64,000 bases of DNA from Chamaecrista fasciculata (GCA_003254925.1 QANZ01001843.1:38616-102615), one strand, 5' to 3'; shown: positions 1 through 14,897, numbered from the stretch's first letter. Translations and numbers: made by a program. The notes: generated by a model not told the origin, from the letters alone.

Positions 1-205
1 AAATTAAAAAATCAGACTTAAAACAAATGCAACTACTAACTGTTGCAACAAACTCCTAGCAAACAACCTACTAACTTAAAGTAGGTGCAACAGAAAATAA
101 TAACTGACATATAACTAAATGAATTCAGCTAACAAACTTCTAGAGATTTTAGTCCCACGCCAAACAGTATGAATTCTGACATTTTTTTTTATCTTATTCC
201 CAAAG

Positions 206-3200
206 GTTCCTGTGGTGGTTGATGATAATGGTTGCAATGGCAATGAGGATATAAATTTTCGTTTCACAGGGTGGGTCATTATTTTTTTGTATCCTCAATC
301 CTACACATGTGCTTGCTCTGTATTTAAGAATTAACTGCTGAAGTTTGTATTTTGTAGGTTCACTATATCTGGTAGAGTTGTTGGAGCTGTTGGTGGGGAA
401 AGCTGTTTAGCTAAAAACGGAGGTCCTTCAAATGTAGAAGTTGAACTATTATCTCCTACTGGTGAACTAGTCTCTTCTGTCTTAACTTCGTCATCAGGGA
501 GTTACTTGTTCACAAATATCATTCCAGGTATGGAAGCTCCAATTTACTTTTCCAAAAGAACTTTTGCAAACATTCTATCATTCCACGTAATCAACTTCTT
601 TTCTTGCACTATTGAGGAAATTACAAGATATTGTTATTCCCCAGATAAATGAATACATGCTTTATTATATTTGATTGATATAACTTTCGTGCTACACAAG
701 ATTGTTACTGAAGAAGTAGTGCATCATGTTGTAATAAAATACTTCCAGGTAACGAATTTATGAGGTATAATTTGATATGTTATAATGAAGGGTTCCAGAG
801 ATGAAAATTGAAAATGATTTACATACAACAGAACAAATGATTCTACCACACAAAGTATAAAAATATGAAAATATGATGTTGTTACTGGTGAAAAGATGAA
901 CTGGTTTTGGCCAGAGAGAGTAGTTGAGGGTATAAACGAGAAGAGGAATAATGTGACTTGCTAATTAACTTTATTTTCATGATTTATGTTTAGACCCAAT
1001 AAATTGAAATGAAATTTTAGTTGGGTTTAATGGAGGAAAAAATTCTGTGTACATAATGTGTATCTGAGTAAGGAGTTCCATAAGTCAATAATTTGTTTTT
1101 TGTTTTAGTTTGGTCTCAATTAATGCTTTCCCATCATCTTTTTTTTTCCCCTCTTTTTTAGCTCAAAGCTTTCCCATCATCTGACCCTTGGTATTTTGTT
1201 TAAAAATCATTCGTCTTGGTCATCATATTTTTATTTACTATTCTCCCTCTCCTCAAAGTTGTTAAAATGAATAGATTTATATTTAACTGCCATACTTTTT
1301 TTTCTTCAGGAAAATATGAGCTACGTGCTTCACATCCTGATTTGAAAGTTGAAGTTAAAGGTTCAACACAGGTTTGAAGCCTTATTCTTGATTAGCTTCT
1401 AGCTGGCCTGGTTGAATTAAATGCCTATAATTATTCTTGGGCATCATTTGTTTAATCTCATGCTAATCTTGTATATTTTACATGCTATTTTCAATAATGT
1501 GCTTCCTGCAGGTGGAACTTGGCTTTGGAAATGGAATAGTGGATGATATTTTCTTTGTCCCAGGGTATAGTATCAGTGGGCATGTTGTTGCTCAGGTAAT
1601 ATTTGTTAAAAGGATGGTACACAGTACATACTCTGTGGAAGTGCTATTTTTATAATTCATTGAAAATATCCATTTATGTCTGCTATAGATAAAATCCGGA
1701 ATTAGTTTTTGTTTGCCACATCCTTTGCTGATATCATGATAGCTTGTCGGAGTGTTATTTAAGCTTTCAGTCTGGTTAAATAACTTGTGAAGTTTAAATT
1801 TAACGTAAAGATTAATCATGTTGGCTTTTTATTTTTTCATTTGTACTTAATTGTTTTGTTTTGGCTCTCTGTTTTCCAGGGAAATCCAATATTAGGTGTC
1901 CACATTTACTTATATTCAGACGACGTTTCTGAGGTAGAATGTTTGCAAGGTTCCGGTAATGGACCTAGGCAAGATGTAGCTCTCTGTCACGCGGTATCAG
2001 ATGCTGATGGGAAGTTCACATTCAATTCAATACCTTGTGGTAATCTCTCTCTCTCTCTCCCTTGTGTGTGTGTTCTTTCCTATACATTCGAACAAAAATT
2101 TAGTCTTTTCCCGGGCATTTTTGTCACCCTCACTTTGTTTGAAGTTTGTCATTTCATCAACCTTTGAACAAACACCAATATGCAATGCCATATTCTTGAA
2201 ATTTCGTGTTATATTGGGTTCTATAATTTGTTTCTCTGTTAGGATATTTCATCGCTGTACTCTGGTACTATTCATTTCTCTTTACACACCCACATGCACT
2301 CTCCCCCCCCAAACACACACTTTTTATGTGTATTGAATATTTATTTCTGCCTCGAAAGAGAAAGTGCTTGTTCTGATTACTTGATTTTAAAGCCTATCTC
2401 CTTGAAATCATGGCTCACATCATTTGTTTAATGTACAGGAAGTTATCAACTTGTGCCTTACTACAAGGGTGAAAATACAGTTTTTGATGTTTCACCTTCC
2501 AGTGTCTCTGTTAATGTTAAGCATCGACATGTTATGGTTCCTCAAAAATTCCAGGTATGTTATATGGTATAATGGCATTCACTTGTGGTCTTTGTTGTTT
2601 GAGGTTTTTAAAGTTGTTACAAAATACTATCCATATCTCTATTTGAAGTACAACTGTTTTGGTGAAATTGCTTAGGGAAGGCAAAGACCTTTTTTCTCCT
2701 CCCTCCCTCCCTGCCTTTTCTTTCTTTCTTTCCTCCTGAAACTATTATTGGGTACAATATGCTTGCTACATTATATTAAACACTTAAAACTACCTACTTC
2801 AAAAAATGGCTGAATTTTGTTCCATTTGTTCCAGTCTTCCAGATAATTACGTTCACCAGGAAACTTTTGTCAAATCCTTGCTATCTATGTTAACATTTAT
2901 GCTTATTCATTATGAAGTAGTTATCAATATCTACGTGGGACTTATTTCCTGAATTGACTGCTAATTGCCTTATGATTATTATTCTTTATGTAAGTACTGA
3001 CATCAAATAACTCTTGATGATTGCTGAGTAACCACTTCTGCCAGAAACTATTAATGTTGATGGATGAAGAACTACTTGCTGTCTGTTGCTTATATTTATG
3101 GTTATTTTTAATCAGTATAACTGGTTCTATTATCTGTGTGGAAGAGTACGAGGAAGTTTATTGCTTAAAAGAGAATGGATTTGACTAACATTCAATTTTT

Positions 3201-6200
3201 TTTTAATTGAATACTAAGTTAACAAAGAATATCATTGTTGAATGAATAAAATATTTACCTAGTTGAAATGAACTATGATTATCATGTTTCAGTTTTATAT
3301 GCTAGTTATTCTACTGCACTATCCTCTATTTTACAGGTCACTGGATTTTCTGTCGGAGGCCGTGTAGTCGATGGAAATCAGATAGGAGTAGAGGGTGTTC
3401 AAATTATAGTTGATGGTCATGAAAGGTTTATTACTGATAAACAAGGATATTATAAACTTGACCAGGTATTAAAATGGGGAAGGTGCTTTGTCTAATGAAT
3501 TGATTGGAGTTGCTTTTTTATATCCATATGGATACAAATTTCTTTAGCTCAACTAAGTTCATTTTTTTTTTTCGATTATTTTTGTAAATTATATCTTAGA
3601 AATGTCTCTTTCTCAATCTCTCTCCCTCTCCTTTTTTAACTTGCTTTTTCTGTCAATCTAAGTATAGAGGGTTTTATTTTTGTCTACCTGGATATAATGT
3701 TGGAGTTTATTCTGCATGTAAGAAAACCTTTTAATCATTTTTTATTCTCATGCTGGAATTTTTAGGTTACTTCCAAGCGCTATACTATAGAGGCCAGAAA
3801 GAAGCACTACAAGTTCAAGAAGTTGGAAAATTATATGGTATAGATTTATGGATCTAAGATATCTTAGCCTTACACTACATTGATAAGAAGTATTTACTAA
3901 TTCATTATTGAGACTAGAATAGCATTTTGTATTTATGTAAAAATAAACAATGCTGCTGCCATAGTTTTCCTTCTAAAGCTGTTGACTTCGTTTACTTGCT
4001 CAGGTATTGCCAAATATGGCTTCAATAGAGGAAATTAATGCTATCTCATATGATCTTTGTGGTGTGGTTAGGATGGTTAGTGGTGGCTTGAAGGCAAAGG
4101 TAAGCACCTGTCTTTCATTCTTGGACTTTGTTTAGTATTATTACGGTATTGGCTAATGTAATCTTTTTTCCTTAGGTGGCTTTGACTCATGGACCTGAGA
4201 ACGTGAAACCACAAAAGAAACAGACGGATAGAAATGGAAACTTCTGCTTTGAAGTATGTTAGCTCAAATTACAATTTATCAATCACTTTTTTCTTTTAGC
4301 ATTTTGTTTGTTGCCAGTGTCTTCTGGCTCTATATGGGTGAAGACAGCTAAATCTGATAGAGAATTGGTAGATAACTTGCATGTCAAGTGTTACATTTTA
4401 GAGTATGATTCGCAATTTACAGTTCATTGGTTGCTAGTAGTACTTTATAAATAAATTTATTTTCTCAAGTTTATCCCTATTTTTGGTTTTGATTCTATGT
4501 TGTAGTCATAACTCATAAGCCTTTGATAGGATTTTCCAAAACTTGTGATGATGCAAATTTTATGGCTTTTCTGGCTTAGGTTTTAGCTCATAGGACCTCA
4601 ATTGTTTAAGAAGTGGAAGAAATTTTTGGGTTTTTCCTCTTTTGAGTATCTGCTGGATTTTCATTTTTCCTTACAAATGAAATGTCTATTATTTTCTTTA
4701 ATACTGTTTAGGTTGTGCCTGGTGAATATCGCTTATCAGCTATTGCCGCTTCTCCTGAGAGTGCTCCTGGGCTGATGTTTTTGCCATCTTATGTGGACGT
4801 TGTTATCAAAAGTCCATTGTTGAACATTGAATTTTCCCAGGTAACATTTCCTAATATTTAGCCATAGGGGTCTTTCATACCAGTTTCTCCATTTTCTCCC
4901 TCCCTATAATATTTCCACCACATACATGCTGAAAACCTTAAATCTCAAAACTGCAAATTAGAATTTCTTGGCTTTGTAATTCAGCCAAAAGATGTCATGG
5001 TTTTGTGCAATATTTCATGTAGATTCTTATTATTAGCTTTTTCTTTGGTTAGAGTAGAATTGCCAAATTCAGTTTCTGGCCTTTATATATTTATATAGTT
5101 TTCCAAGATGATTCAATTTTTTCCCCATATCATCTAACTTTCTCTTACCTTCTTACTTTCTTTCATGGTCTTTTTTCCCCCATCCCTATGTATGGTCCAG
5201 CATTTGGGCTTCTACTTCAAAATAACTCCTGATGTATTCTTCTGTGGTGTATGATTGCGCAGGCTCTAGTCAATATTTATGGTTCAGTAGCCTGCAAGGA
5301 AAATTGTGGTTCATCTGTCTCTATTACTCTTGCAAGACAGGGTAACAAACATAATGAAGAGAGAAAGACAGTTAGCTTGACTGATCAGAGTAGTGAATTT
5401 CTTTTTTCAGACATCATTCCTGGGAAGTACAGACTTGAGGTTTGCCCTTGTTTGCATTCCCATTTTATAAGATATTCAACTTTGATTGTTTTGAAATTTA
5501 TTTCCTGAACATTCTCTTTTTGAACTTTCTACTTCTTTTGATTTAGTCTTCGTAATGCTCTGATTTAGGTAAAACACAAATCAGAACCAGCAACAGTGGA
5601 AGATAATTGGTGCTGGGAGCAGAGCTACGTTGATGTAGATGTTGGAGCTGAGGACTTAAAAGGAGTTTTGTTTGTCCAAAAGGGATATCGGGTCAATATT
5701 ATTTCCACTCATGATGTTGATAGTTACATAACTCAACCAGATGGCTCAAATGTGAATTTGAAAATTCAGGTAATTGAATCTTCCAATTATAGCCCGTAGA
5801 AATATGTGAGGAATTTGCAGCTTCTCAAAGTTTCATCTATCTTTTGTGAAATTTGCAGAAAGGTTCCCAGCAAATATGTGTAGAATATCCTGGTGTGCAT
5901 GAATTGCATTTTAAAAACTCATGTATCTTCTTCGGGAGCTCATCTGTGAAAATTGACACTTCTAATCTATTGGTATGGATTTAGATAACGATGACTACCT
6001 TCAGTTGCTGCCTCTTTTTTAAAAAGAAATTATTTGGTTCTTTTTGAGAATTTCTCCTATCAATGTTTTAATAACTTTTTTTTGTAGCCCATCCATCTGA
6101 AAGGAGAAAAGTATCTTCTTAAAGGACAAATAAATGTACAGTTCAGCTCACTAGATGAATTGCCTGACAATATAATTGTGGATATCCAAAATGGTGAAGC

Positions 6201-9200
6201 TGGTCTTATTGATGCTGCCAAGGCTATACTTTCATCCCATGAGAAAGATCAAACCGGTCATGCTATCTATGAGTATTCTGTATGGGCCAATCTTGGAGAA
6301 AAGCTTACCTTCATCCCTTGGGACTCAAGGTAAAACATTCCAGCTAGTTGTTTTAACTATACCAGTTGAATAATATCTTTCGTTTAAAAGAGTTTGTTTT
6401 CAAAGAGTCATAATTTACTCTCCAGAAAAGTAGTTATAAAAGTCATATGTATGTTTTAAGGATTGAGTCTTTAATTGAATTTATAATTTATTCTATATTG
6501 TTTTGTAGTGTACTGTGTCCCATATATTGTATTCAATCTTCCATATGATTCCTGGAGATTTGTGTCTATTGCAAGATACACCATGATACAATAATTTCTG
6601 GTCCCTTTCATCCTCTTCAAGAGCAATTCTGCCTAATAATATACCTTTCACTCATTCTTTTGATAACAGGAACGACGGGGAGAAGAAGATTTTATTTTAT
6701 CCCAAAGAACATCATGTAAGTTGTAATAGATGAGTTTGCCCTCTTAAGCCATTCTGGGAATGTACTAAAGCTTCATTTTAAAAATTCCACACTATAGGTC
6801 TCAGTTACAGATGACAGTTGTCAAGCCTCAGTTCCTACATTTTTGGGCCGACTTGGTTTATATGTTGAAGGAGCAGTTTCACCTCCTCTTTCTGGCGTTC
6901 ATATTAGGATTCTTGCTGCTGGAGATAGCCATATCACTACTTTTAAAAGGGGTGAATTAGTACTTGAAACTGCAACTGGTAGTGATGGTTCCTATGTTGC
7001 AGGTCCTCTTTATGATGACATTACTTACAATGTTGAGGCTTCAAAGGTATTCTTTTTCTCGTTACGATTTCAAACTGGATAGAATCATAGAATCAAAGAA
7101 GCACTAATATGGACACTTAACATGACACATGACATGGTCACCAATACTTCGATACTTCTAACTTCAAATAATATAGAACATGGTATCATATGGCATATAT
7201 GAGTTTTTAAAACTTCATTTGTGATATAATTTTAGAAGAAGAAACAATTTACATTATTCTATATTTTAAGCATCTTACACTATTATTTTCTAAATCACAA
7301 ACATACTAAATTAAACACTTCTTTATTTTATACTAAATTATTTTCTTTATTTTATTCAAAACAATTAAGAAGGAACTTTGATCATCTCAACAAAATGGAT
7401 TTATCGTGTCTTTTATTCTTCTTATTTCTTGTATTTTCTTTTTTTGGATATCATCTCGTACTTAAGCTATTTTTAACTCAAGTACTGGCTGGAGCCAATT
7501 TTTTTTGGATAAAACGGTATGTGTGCTGGAGCATGTCAACAGTGTGTTGTGGCGATGTCAATGTTTTGTCGAGTGTCAGACACATGACACACCTAAAGTC
7601 TAAACATACCCTAAAGATAGATGTATCTGTGCTTTATCATGGTTTCTTTATGTTGATGGATTGTGTTCTATTTACAGCCTGGTTATTATTTAAAACAAGT
7701 TGGGCCTCATTCCTTCAGCTGTCAGAAGCTTAGTCAAATTTCTATACACTTACATCATAAAGATGATGCTAAAGAACCCATTCCTTCCGTTCTGCTATCT
7801 TTGAGTGGTGATAATGGTTACAGAAACAACTCAGTATCTGGCGCCAGTGGAACGTTCCTATTTGATAATTTGTTTCCTGGGATGTTCTATCTGCGTCCTG
7901 TTTTAAAGGTACCTCACTTCCAAGATGTTGTATACTACTTCATTATGACTGCACTGTATTAATAGTCATCCAGAACCATTTTCTAAATACTTTTCATGTC
8001 TCAATAATCATCTGACTTTTCCGATATTAAAATCATAATAATTTCTGCCTGCCCATGACTTGACAATGAAGTGAAGGAGTTGCTAAGTTTGTAAATATAA
8101 AAATTTTAAGACTGTGAAACCGTTGAAAATTATGTTCGTGGCTATTGCTGAAACAGTCTTTGTCAATTGCCTTACTTGGTATAAATTATCTTATTTCCCA
8201 GGAGTATGCTTTCTCACCTCCAGCGCAGTCAATAGAGCTTGGAGCAGGAGAGTCTAGAGAAGTCATTTTCCAAGCCACCCGTGTAGCTTACAGGTTTTTA
8301 TTTTGTTACTTAAACGTGCTGTGTCTCTCCTTCCATTTGTTTTTCCTTTTATTTCGCTGGAAGTAATCATCAGTAGATATATCCAACTTTCTAAGCCACT
8401 TGAGTATGCTTTGCTTGTTTTATTATTTTCAGCTTTGAATTTCTGTTCCTACTCTCTCCTTTTTTTTCCCTCTTCTTTTGTATATTTGAATCACCTCAGG
8501 CCTATCAGACCATACCAGACGTTGACACTTGCTAATATATTGGTTTCTTTTATTAAAAATTTAAAACATTAAAAATTAAATTTAAACTTAATTCAATGTT
8601 ATCTATTATGGGTTGAAAATCATAGACCTAGTGTATTCAAAATTTAAGAGAAGTAACCATATTATACTAGTCAAAGTGTCAAACACATTTAATTCTTATT
8701 ATATTAAAAGTTATACTTATAATGAAGGTATTTCGGACAAAATAGGTGACACTATAGTTTATTTTCTGTTATAGCCTTATAGGTGAGGTTGGTGCAGCAC
8801 CTTTTTCTAATGTCTGGGAGGGGAGTGTATTATTTTAAAACAAAGAGGAAGACTGTAATTTAGACCCTCTTAGACAAGAGGAAGTAATTTATCCTGTTTA
8901 TATTATGTAGCTGCACTCTGAATTATTTTTTCTCTCCACTCCCTGTTATTAATGTTTTTCACTTTTTCCTTTTATTTAATTAATATGCATGCATTTTCTA
9001 ACTCATTCAAATACAAGTACGGAAGATGCTTTTAGTTAAAGCAATTTCTTTACAGTGCTACAGGTACAGTCACTTTGTTGTCGGGCCAACCAAAAGGAGG
9101 AGTTCCAGTTGAAGCGCGGTCAGAATCTAAAGGCTATTTTGAAGAAACGGTGACAAATTCCGCTGGCAATTATCGTCTTAGAGGGCTGCTGCCTGATACA

Positions 9201-10199
9201 ACCTATGTTATTAAAGTAGCTAAAAGAGATGGTGTGGAGAGTTCTGGCATAGAGCGTGCATCTCCAGATTCAATTTCTGTAAAGGTTAGTTCTTGCTATC
9301 CATTTGTTTTAGCTCTATCAATGTGCAGGCTCGGGTATATAACCTCTTGTTTAATGTTCCCAGGTTGGAACTGAGGATATCAAAGGTTTGGATTTCATAG
9401 TTTTCGAAGAACCAGAAATGACAATTGTAAGTTGCCATGTTGAAGGAAATGTTACAGAAGAACTACGGAAACAACTAATTGTAGAAATCAAGTCAGCTAG
9501 TGATGAAAACAAGGTAGAATCTGTCTTCCCCCTGCCTATTTCCAACTTCTTCCAGGTGAAGGCCTTACCTAAGGGCAAATACCTTCTGCGGCTTCGTTCT
9601 GTTCTCCCTTCAAGCTCCTTGAAATTTGACTCGGATATCATTGAGGTTGACTTGGAGAAAAATACCCAAATCCATGTTGGCCCAATTGGATTCAGAATTG
9701 AAGAAGATCAGCTAAAGCAGGTTTCTTTTTTCTTCTCTGCCTCATTTTTATTTTTTTGCCTTTTCTTTTTTCTCGTTTTTTTTAGTGCTCCTGCCGTGGC
9801 ACAATGTTTTTAATTCTAATGCCCTCAGGAACTGACTCCGGCACCAGTTTTCCCACTTATCGTTGGAGTTTTAGTTATTGCATTATTTCTCAGTATGCCG
9901 AGGTAAGTGATATTCAACTATTCATATTCTTATTCACCCGACTATTCATATTCTTATATTCTTATTCACCCGGCCGCAACCAGTTTGGTCTTTTTGTTTA
10001 TAGTCTTTTTTAATTTTGCTGATCTTTTTCTTTCCTCCCTATGCCCATTCCGATATGAAGATTGAAGGACGTGTATCAAGCCACATTAGACATACCCATG
10101 CCAACAGCAGGACTTGCTGCAACTTCGAAAAGAGAAGTATCCAACCCAACTTCTAAAAAAGAAGTGCGGAAGCCAGCAGTGCGTAAGAAGACTTACTAG
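206..10199 (+). CDS. NOMO1: NOMO-type ER membrane protein (nodal modulator / carbohydrate-binding-like fold), 5' partial, 23 exons
   Basis: Exons: 206-270, 358-537, 1310-1371, 1512-1595, 1880-2039, 2439-2554, 3337-3465, 3766-3837, 4004-4099, 4176-4253, 4712-4840, 5263-5439, 5569-5769, 5859-5972, 6088-6329, 6670-6715, 6798-7046, 7678-7908, 8202-8293, 9056-9284, 9364-9720, 9829-9902 and 10061-10199 (TAG 10197-10199). All have GT-AG junctions and the frame stays open throughout. The protein is a chain of beta-sandwich repeats of the carboxypeptidase-regulatory type, seen as recurring pieces such as DADGKFTFNSIPCG, DKQGYYKLDQ and NSAGNYRLRGLLPDTTY. A single C-terminal transmembrane helix (FPLIVGVLVIALFLSM) is followed by a short basic tail ending RKPAVRKKTY. 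In animals NOMO is an ER-membrane protein of multipass translocon complexes; the plant orthologue is usually annotated as a carbohydrate-binding-like fold protein. The first exons and signal peptide lie upstream of the window. The family is very likely; individual short exons could be off by a few bases. Confidence 0.93.
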
Positions 10200-12784
10200 A
10201 TATCCTTTCCATTGCAGATGTTCTTGTGTTAACTCATCTTACGTAGACTGACATCATTTACCTTAGTGTTTAGCTATTTTCCTTTTTTTTTTTTTTGGTA
10301 AAAGCTATTTTCCTTATTTAGTTTGAGAGTCAAAATGAAAATTGATTGTAATTATTAAATTTTGATAGTTTGTATCGTATATTTCCTCTGCTGTGCACGT
10401 CATTTTTTTTTTAAATTTTAATAAACCGTCTATACTTTAAATTGGTTTGTACGTTAGAAATTTTTAGTACGTATGTATGAAATGATGGTGGAGGAAAGAT
10501 TGATTTGTATGTTACTGGAAAAGTAGTGAATGATGCGGTATCAGTTTTTCTTCATTTTTTTTTCTTCTAAAATATAAACATTTGAAGGCATTCAAATACT
10601 TGTATATTTATTATTAGTATTTGAAATGTTGAGTTATATAATGTTATGAATAAGTGATCAATTTCAAATGCTTGATTTAATTTAACTTTTATTTTTTAAA
10701 AAAAAAAGGTTACTTCGAACATATATTTCTGGTACGATGAAATCATGAAAAAATTGAAATAATGGTTTTTCACTAACACACAACAGTATATTTTATTAAA
10801 ATTGGTGATATTCACATTTCCTGATCTAAGCTTATGGTCCTTTTTTATTTGGTATACAGTTTAGTTTATTCTAGAATATTACGCTTTCTTGATTTACTTA
10901 AAGACAAAGCCTTCTTAATATTATGTACTTATTTGGTGAAATATGTCTAATGACAAATTTTTAACTACAAATTTGTTTTAAAAAACCCAACTTGAAAATT
11001 TCTCACTGAATGATAAAAAAAAAAAATTTAAAGGGGAATTTTTGAAAATTAAAACTGTTAATTTATTTTTTTCCATGATCTGTTATGAAACTCAAAATTA
11101 AAAATAAAATACAATAAATTAGCGCTTCGGTTCTTTATATTTCCAATTTGCAATAAGTTGAAACAAGATTAGGAAAAGTAAAATAATAAATTAGAATAAA
11201 ATCGGTAAGTCAACGCATAAAATATGAGGGCCGATTTCGTTCTTTGGTCAACAAATAAAGAAAGCAGATTATCAAATTGATTGATTGATTGTCGTTCTCC
11301 TACCAATTAAATGATGATTGATATTTCCGAGATTCTCAAACATTCGATTTCAGTTGCAGTTGCTTTGTTACTCGAAAGTCGAAACAAATCAAGACTCCCC
11401 GACTGCCATCATAAATATTAGCATTTATTTCTTGGACATTTGTTTCATAAAAATTTGACTATACCAGATGTAAAAGGAAAAATCTTATTCCTAGTCACAT
11501 TATCATCCGTCTGTTAATCAAATTTATCATTATTTACTTCCCAGTTTCCTACCCTGCAACGTAGGAAAACGATATACTTAAAATACATACCTTCCACTAT
11601 GAATATTATTAAACTTTACGAAATATGAAAAGGATATCCATAAATCCATAAAGAGTAGCATTGAATTTTTCTCGTTGATCCACCATCTTCTCTCTATATT
11701 CCAGAGAGATCCATAATCAAAATCTCTCACTACTTCTTCCCTTTATAATATAACTATTCACATAGTAATACTTTAAAATAACCCTTGTCATTATTTGCCT
11801 TTGATTAGTATTGTTACTACATCATTACTCAAAACAATCAACGGTTATTAATAAATACCACTGATTTCTTATTGATATTTAACGAAGTAGATATTAAATT
11901 TAATATTTTCGTTTACTAGTTACTGGCATTCATCATCATTGTACCATATATATTGTGATTATTTATATCATTTTATAATATAGAATTTTCTGATGATATG
12001 TATCTTTGTATGAAGTTTTATGAATTTTTCATACATTTAAACTATGAAATTCTCTTAAATTTCTTATACTGTATTGAAGAATTTTTAATTTCTTTAATAT
12101 ATTTTAGCTTTTTAATCATTTTTCAGCAGTAACAGTTATATATAAGCTTGAATTGCTATATATTAAATGTAACAGCAATTACAATATTTAAAAAATAATT
12201 TATAATGGAAAACGTTCAACTTTTACCATTTTAGAAGAATATTTCTTTCCACCTTAAAAAAAAGAATATTCTTAACTAATCTAATAAAACATTTTAATGG
12301 AGGCATAAATTTACTAAAGAAGTGAGAAACTTTGTGGGACAATGTTGGAATTGAATTGTCTTTATCTTCCGTATCAAACAAGAAAAAGAAAGAATTGAAT
12401 TGAAATGAATTGAATTGTGTTTTACCATAATAGGCAATATGAATTATGGAGCAAGGAGCAAGCTATTTTTCTCCATTAAGAGTATCTGTCATATAACCCA
12501 AAAAGACAAGACAAAAACTTGGAAATTTAATTTGAAAGCAATATCAAACAACCGCCTTCACTTAGACAGCTTCCTTGGTTCTATTTTTTTTCATTTTGGC
12601 TTCGCAACACTTCTTCTAGATTAAGTCTATCTAAACCAGTATTATTAAAATTGAACCGTTCAAAGACTCGAACAAGTGATCGGTTCACTGTCTGATCGAT
12701 TTAACCCGTCGAATTATTGGTCCAACCGAATTATACAATAAATAACAATTATTTTTAATATATAAATATAAATACTATATATAT
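10200..12784. other. AT-rich intergenic stretch, no gene seen
   Basis: The 3' untranslated region of the NOMO gene probably fills the first 200-300 bases. The rest is AT-rich with only short open frames and no protein I recognise. The last part (12630-12760) has an AACCG/CGGTT-rich pattern, like the ends of some plant DNA transposons, but it runs into the N gap, so no element can be delimited. Confidence 0.6.
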
Positions 12785-13199
12785 NNNNNNNNNNNNNNNN
12801 NNNNNNNNNNNNNNNNNNNNNNNNNNNNNNNNNNNNNNNNNNNNNNNNNNNNNNNNNNNNNNNNNNNNNNNNNNNNNNNNNNNNNNNNNNNNNNNNNNNN
12901 NNNNNNNNNNNNNNNNNNNNNNNNNNNNNNNNNNNNNNNNNNNNNNNNNNNNNNNNNNNNNNNNNNNNNNNNNNNNNNNNNNNNNNNNNNNNNNNNNNNN
13001 NNNNNNNNNNNNNNNNNNNNNNNNNNNNNNNNNNNNNNNNNNNNNNNNNNNNNNNNNNNNNNNNNNNNNNNNNNNNNNNNNNNNNNNNNNNNNNNNNNNN
13101 NNNNNNNNNNNNNNNNNNNNNNNNNNNNNNNNNNNNNNNNNNNNNNNNNNNNNNNNNNNNNNNNNNNNNNNNNNNNNNNNNNNNNNNNNNNNNNNNNNN
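12785..13199. other. Assembly gap (415 N)
   Basis: A run of N. It is flanked by low-complexity AT sequence, with a possible transposon end on the left. Confidence 0.99.
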
Positions 13200-14300
13200 T
13201 AAGATATTATAAATCAGTTAAATTTTCATCACAGATATTATCTTTATTTAAATCATCAATTATTAACATTATTTTAAAATATAAAATAACGATATAATTT
13301 GAATTTTTTGGATGATTGAAAATAAAATTTCTCAAAATGTTCATAAAAAAAATTCCATTGTACATTGTTATTTAAAATGTTTGCTAGTGAAGCTTGTACT
13401 CTAAAAAAATAATAACTATAAAAAGTTTTGAGATATTTGATAGAGAAAACTCATTATAACCTACGATAATTCGATGGCTGTAGTTTTGAATGACCCAATC
13501 GAAACTCCCATGATGATTTTTTTTTATTATTATTATTATTATTATGCAGTGGTAACTTAATGGAAGAAAGAGTATTTAGAATAGTGGGGCAAACACCATG
13601 AAACATAAGGAATTAAGGACATTATGCTTTGTACCAAAAGAAAAATATAAGGACATTATGCTTGGAAACATTTAGACTCTTCAACTCTCAAAACTCCGAA
13701 GTCTAACCCCAACAAAAATAGCAGCTCTGAATTACTTGGATTTGAAATGTTGTGGAGGCTTTAATAATGAATGTGTCTAGATATTAGGAATGATTAAATT
13801 TAACGTAAAAAATTTATTCATACTTTGAAAATTATGGTAGATACAAACACCCTTTTGTGATTTGTCAATATATTTTTCTACTCTAATCTTAGTTTCTATA
13901 TGTGAAATATATTAGTATAATAGTTATACTTTCAATATTGATTTAATTTTCTACAAACATATCATTCATATTAAGAAAAAGACAAATACTTAAAGTACTC
14001 TTATGATATGAAATCCAATTGATTAATATACTCAATTAGTGGCACTGAATACGATATTCCTATATTGAGATATCTCCACTTATTGTTGAAACAAATTGCA
14101 TTCAACATATGCACACGTGTCTTTCCCTACCATGTATAATATCGTTTTGGTGACATTGCATTAATATATAGTACACATGGCAATATTGAGATAACCAAAC
14201 GATGGATGGAACATTGTTTTCGTGGCTGCTAATTTAACGATTGTACAAGTGGCAGTATTGTGAAGAGCTCGCCTCATGTACATTTGGTGCTTTTATATAT
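13200..14300. other. AT-rich intergenic stretch, no gene seen
   Basis: No coding frame is supported. A short (TTA)n microsatellite lies near 13525-13545. This is the distal upstream region of the stachyose synthase gene. Confidence 0.6.
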
Positions 14301-14318
14301 ATAATAGATTGGTATACT

Positions 14319-14653
14319 GATACAATACGAGTATAAGTTCTTAGGAGAACCATACCCTAAAAGCTAGCTGTTGAGTTTGGAGAGCCCAAGGCCTTATACT
14401 CGTATCATAACATACCCCTTGAAAGCCAATGTCTACGGCGGGCCTACACTATCGACACTGGTCCATTGATAGTCTTTTTTCACCTTTGGCGGCTCCATAC
14501 AACTTCCAGTATTCGGCACGACGCATCGTACGTATCTTAATCCAGCCTATAGGTCGCCCCCTCCGCGTCGATCGACTCTCAATGAAAGTACCAATTGATA
14601 CAATACGAGTATAAGTTCTTAGGAAAACCATACCCCAAAAGCTAGCTTTTGAG
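14319..14653 (-). mobile_element. TRIM-like LTR fragment with 57-bp direct repeats
   Basis: A 57-bp segment beginning GATACAATACGAG occurs at 14319-14375 and again at 14597-14653 with only a few differences. Between the copies lies about 220 bp of distinctly GC-richer DNA. Read on the minus strand, the DNA next to the second repeat begins TTGGTACTTTCATTGAGAG, which resembles the start of the internal region of some plant LTR elements. The right repeat is also half of a hairpin (about 14620-14667) centred on AAAGCTAGCTTTT. This is best explained as a small non-autonomous LTR element or its remnant. Exact ends and target duplication were not resolved. Confidence 0.5.
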
Positions 14654-14891
14654 GTGTGGTTCTCCTATCACCGACCAGCATTCATTGCTCTCATCCTTTA
14701 TAATCACTAATATTCTAATAAATTAAATTCCTAATTCATACACTGCATCCATACTTGTAAAGTGTATCAAAATTTTTATCTTTTCATTGGTGGGTAGTAG
14801 TATCTCTGTGATCTGCAATCCCTTAATCATCGCTTGGGCATCCCAAATCCGATACACTTGCCATTTCTACTTTTGATTGTACTTTGTATTA

Positions 14892-14897
14892 TATAAA
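14892..14897 (+). promoter_or_regulatory. TATA box of the stachyose synthase gene
   Basis: TATAAA within TATTATATAAACCCC, about 85 bp upstream of the ATG at 14982. The distance fits a short 5' leader. Confidence 0.6.
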
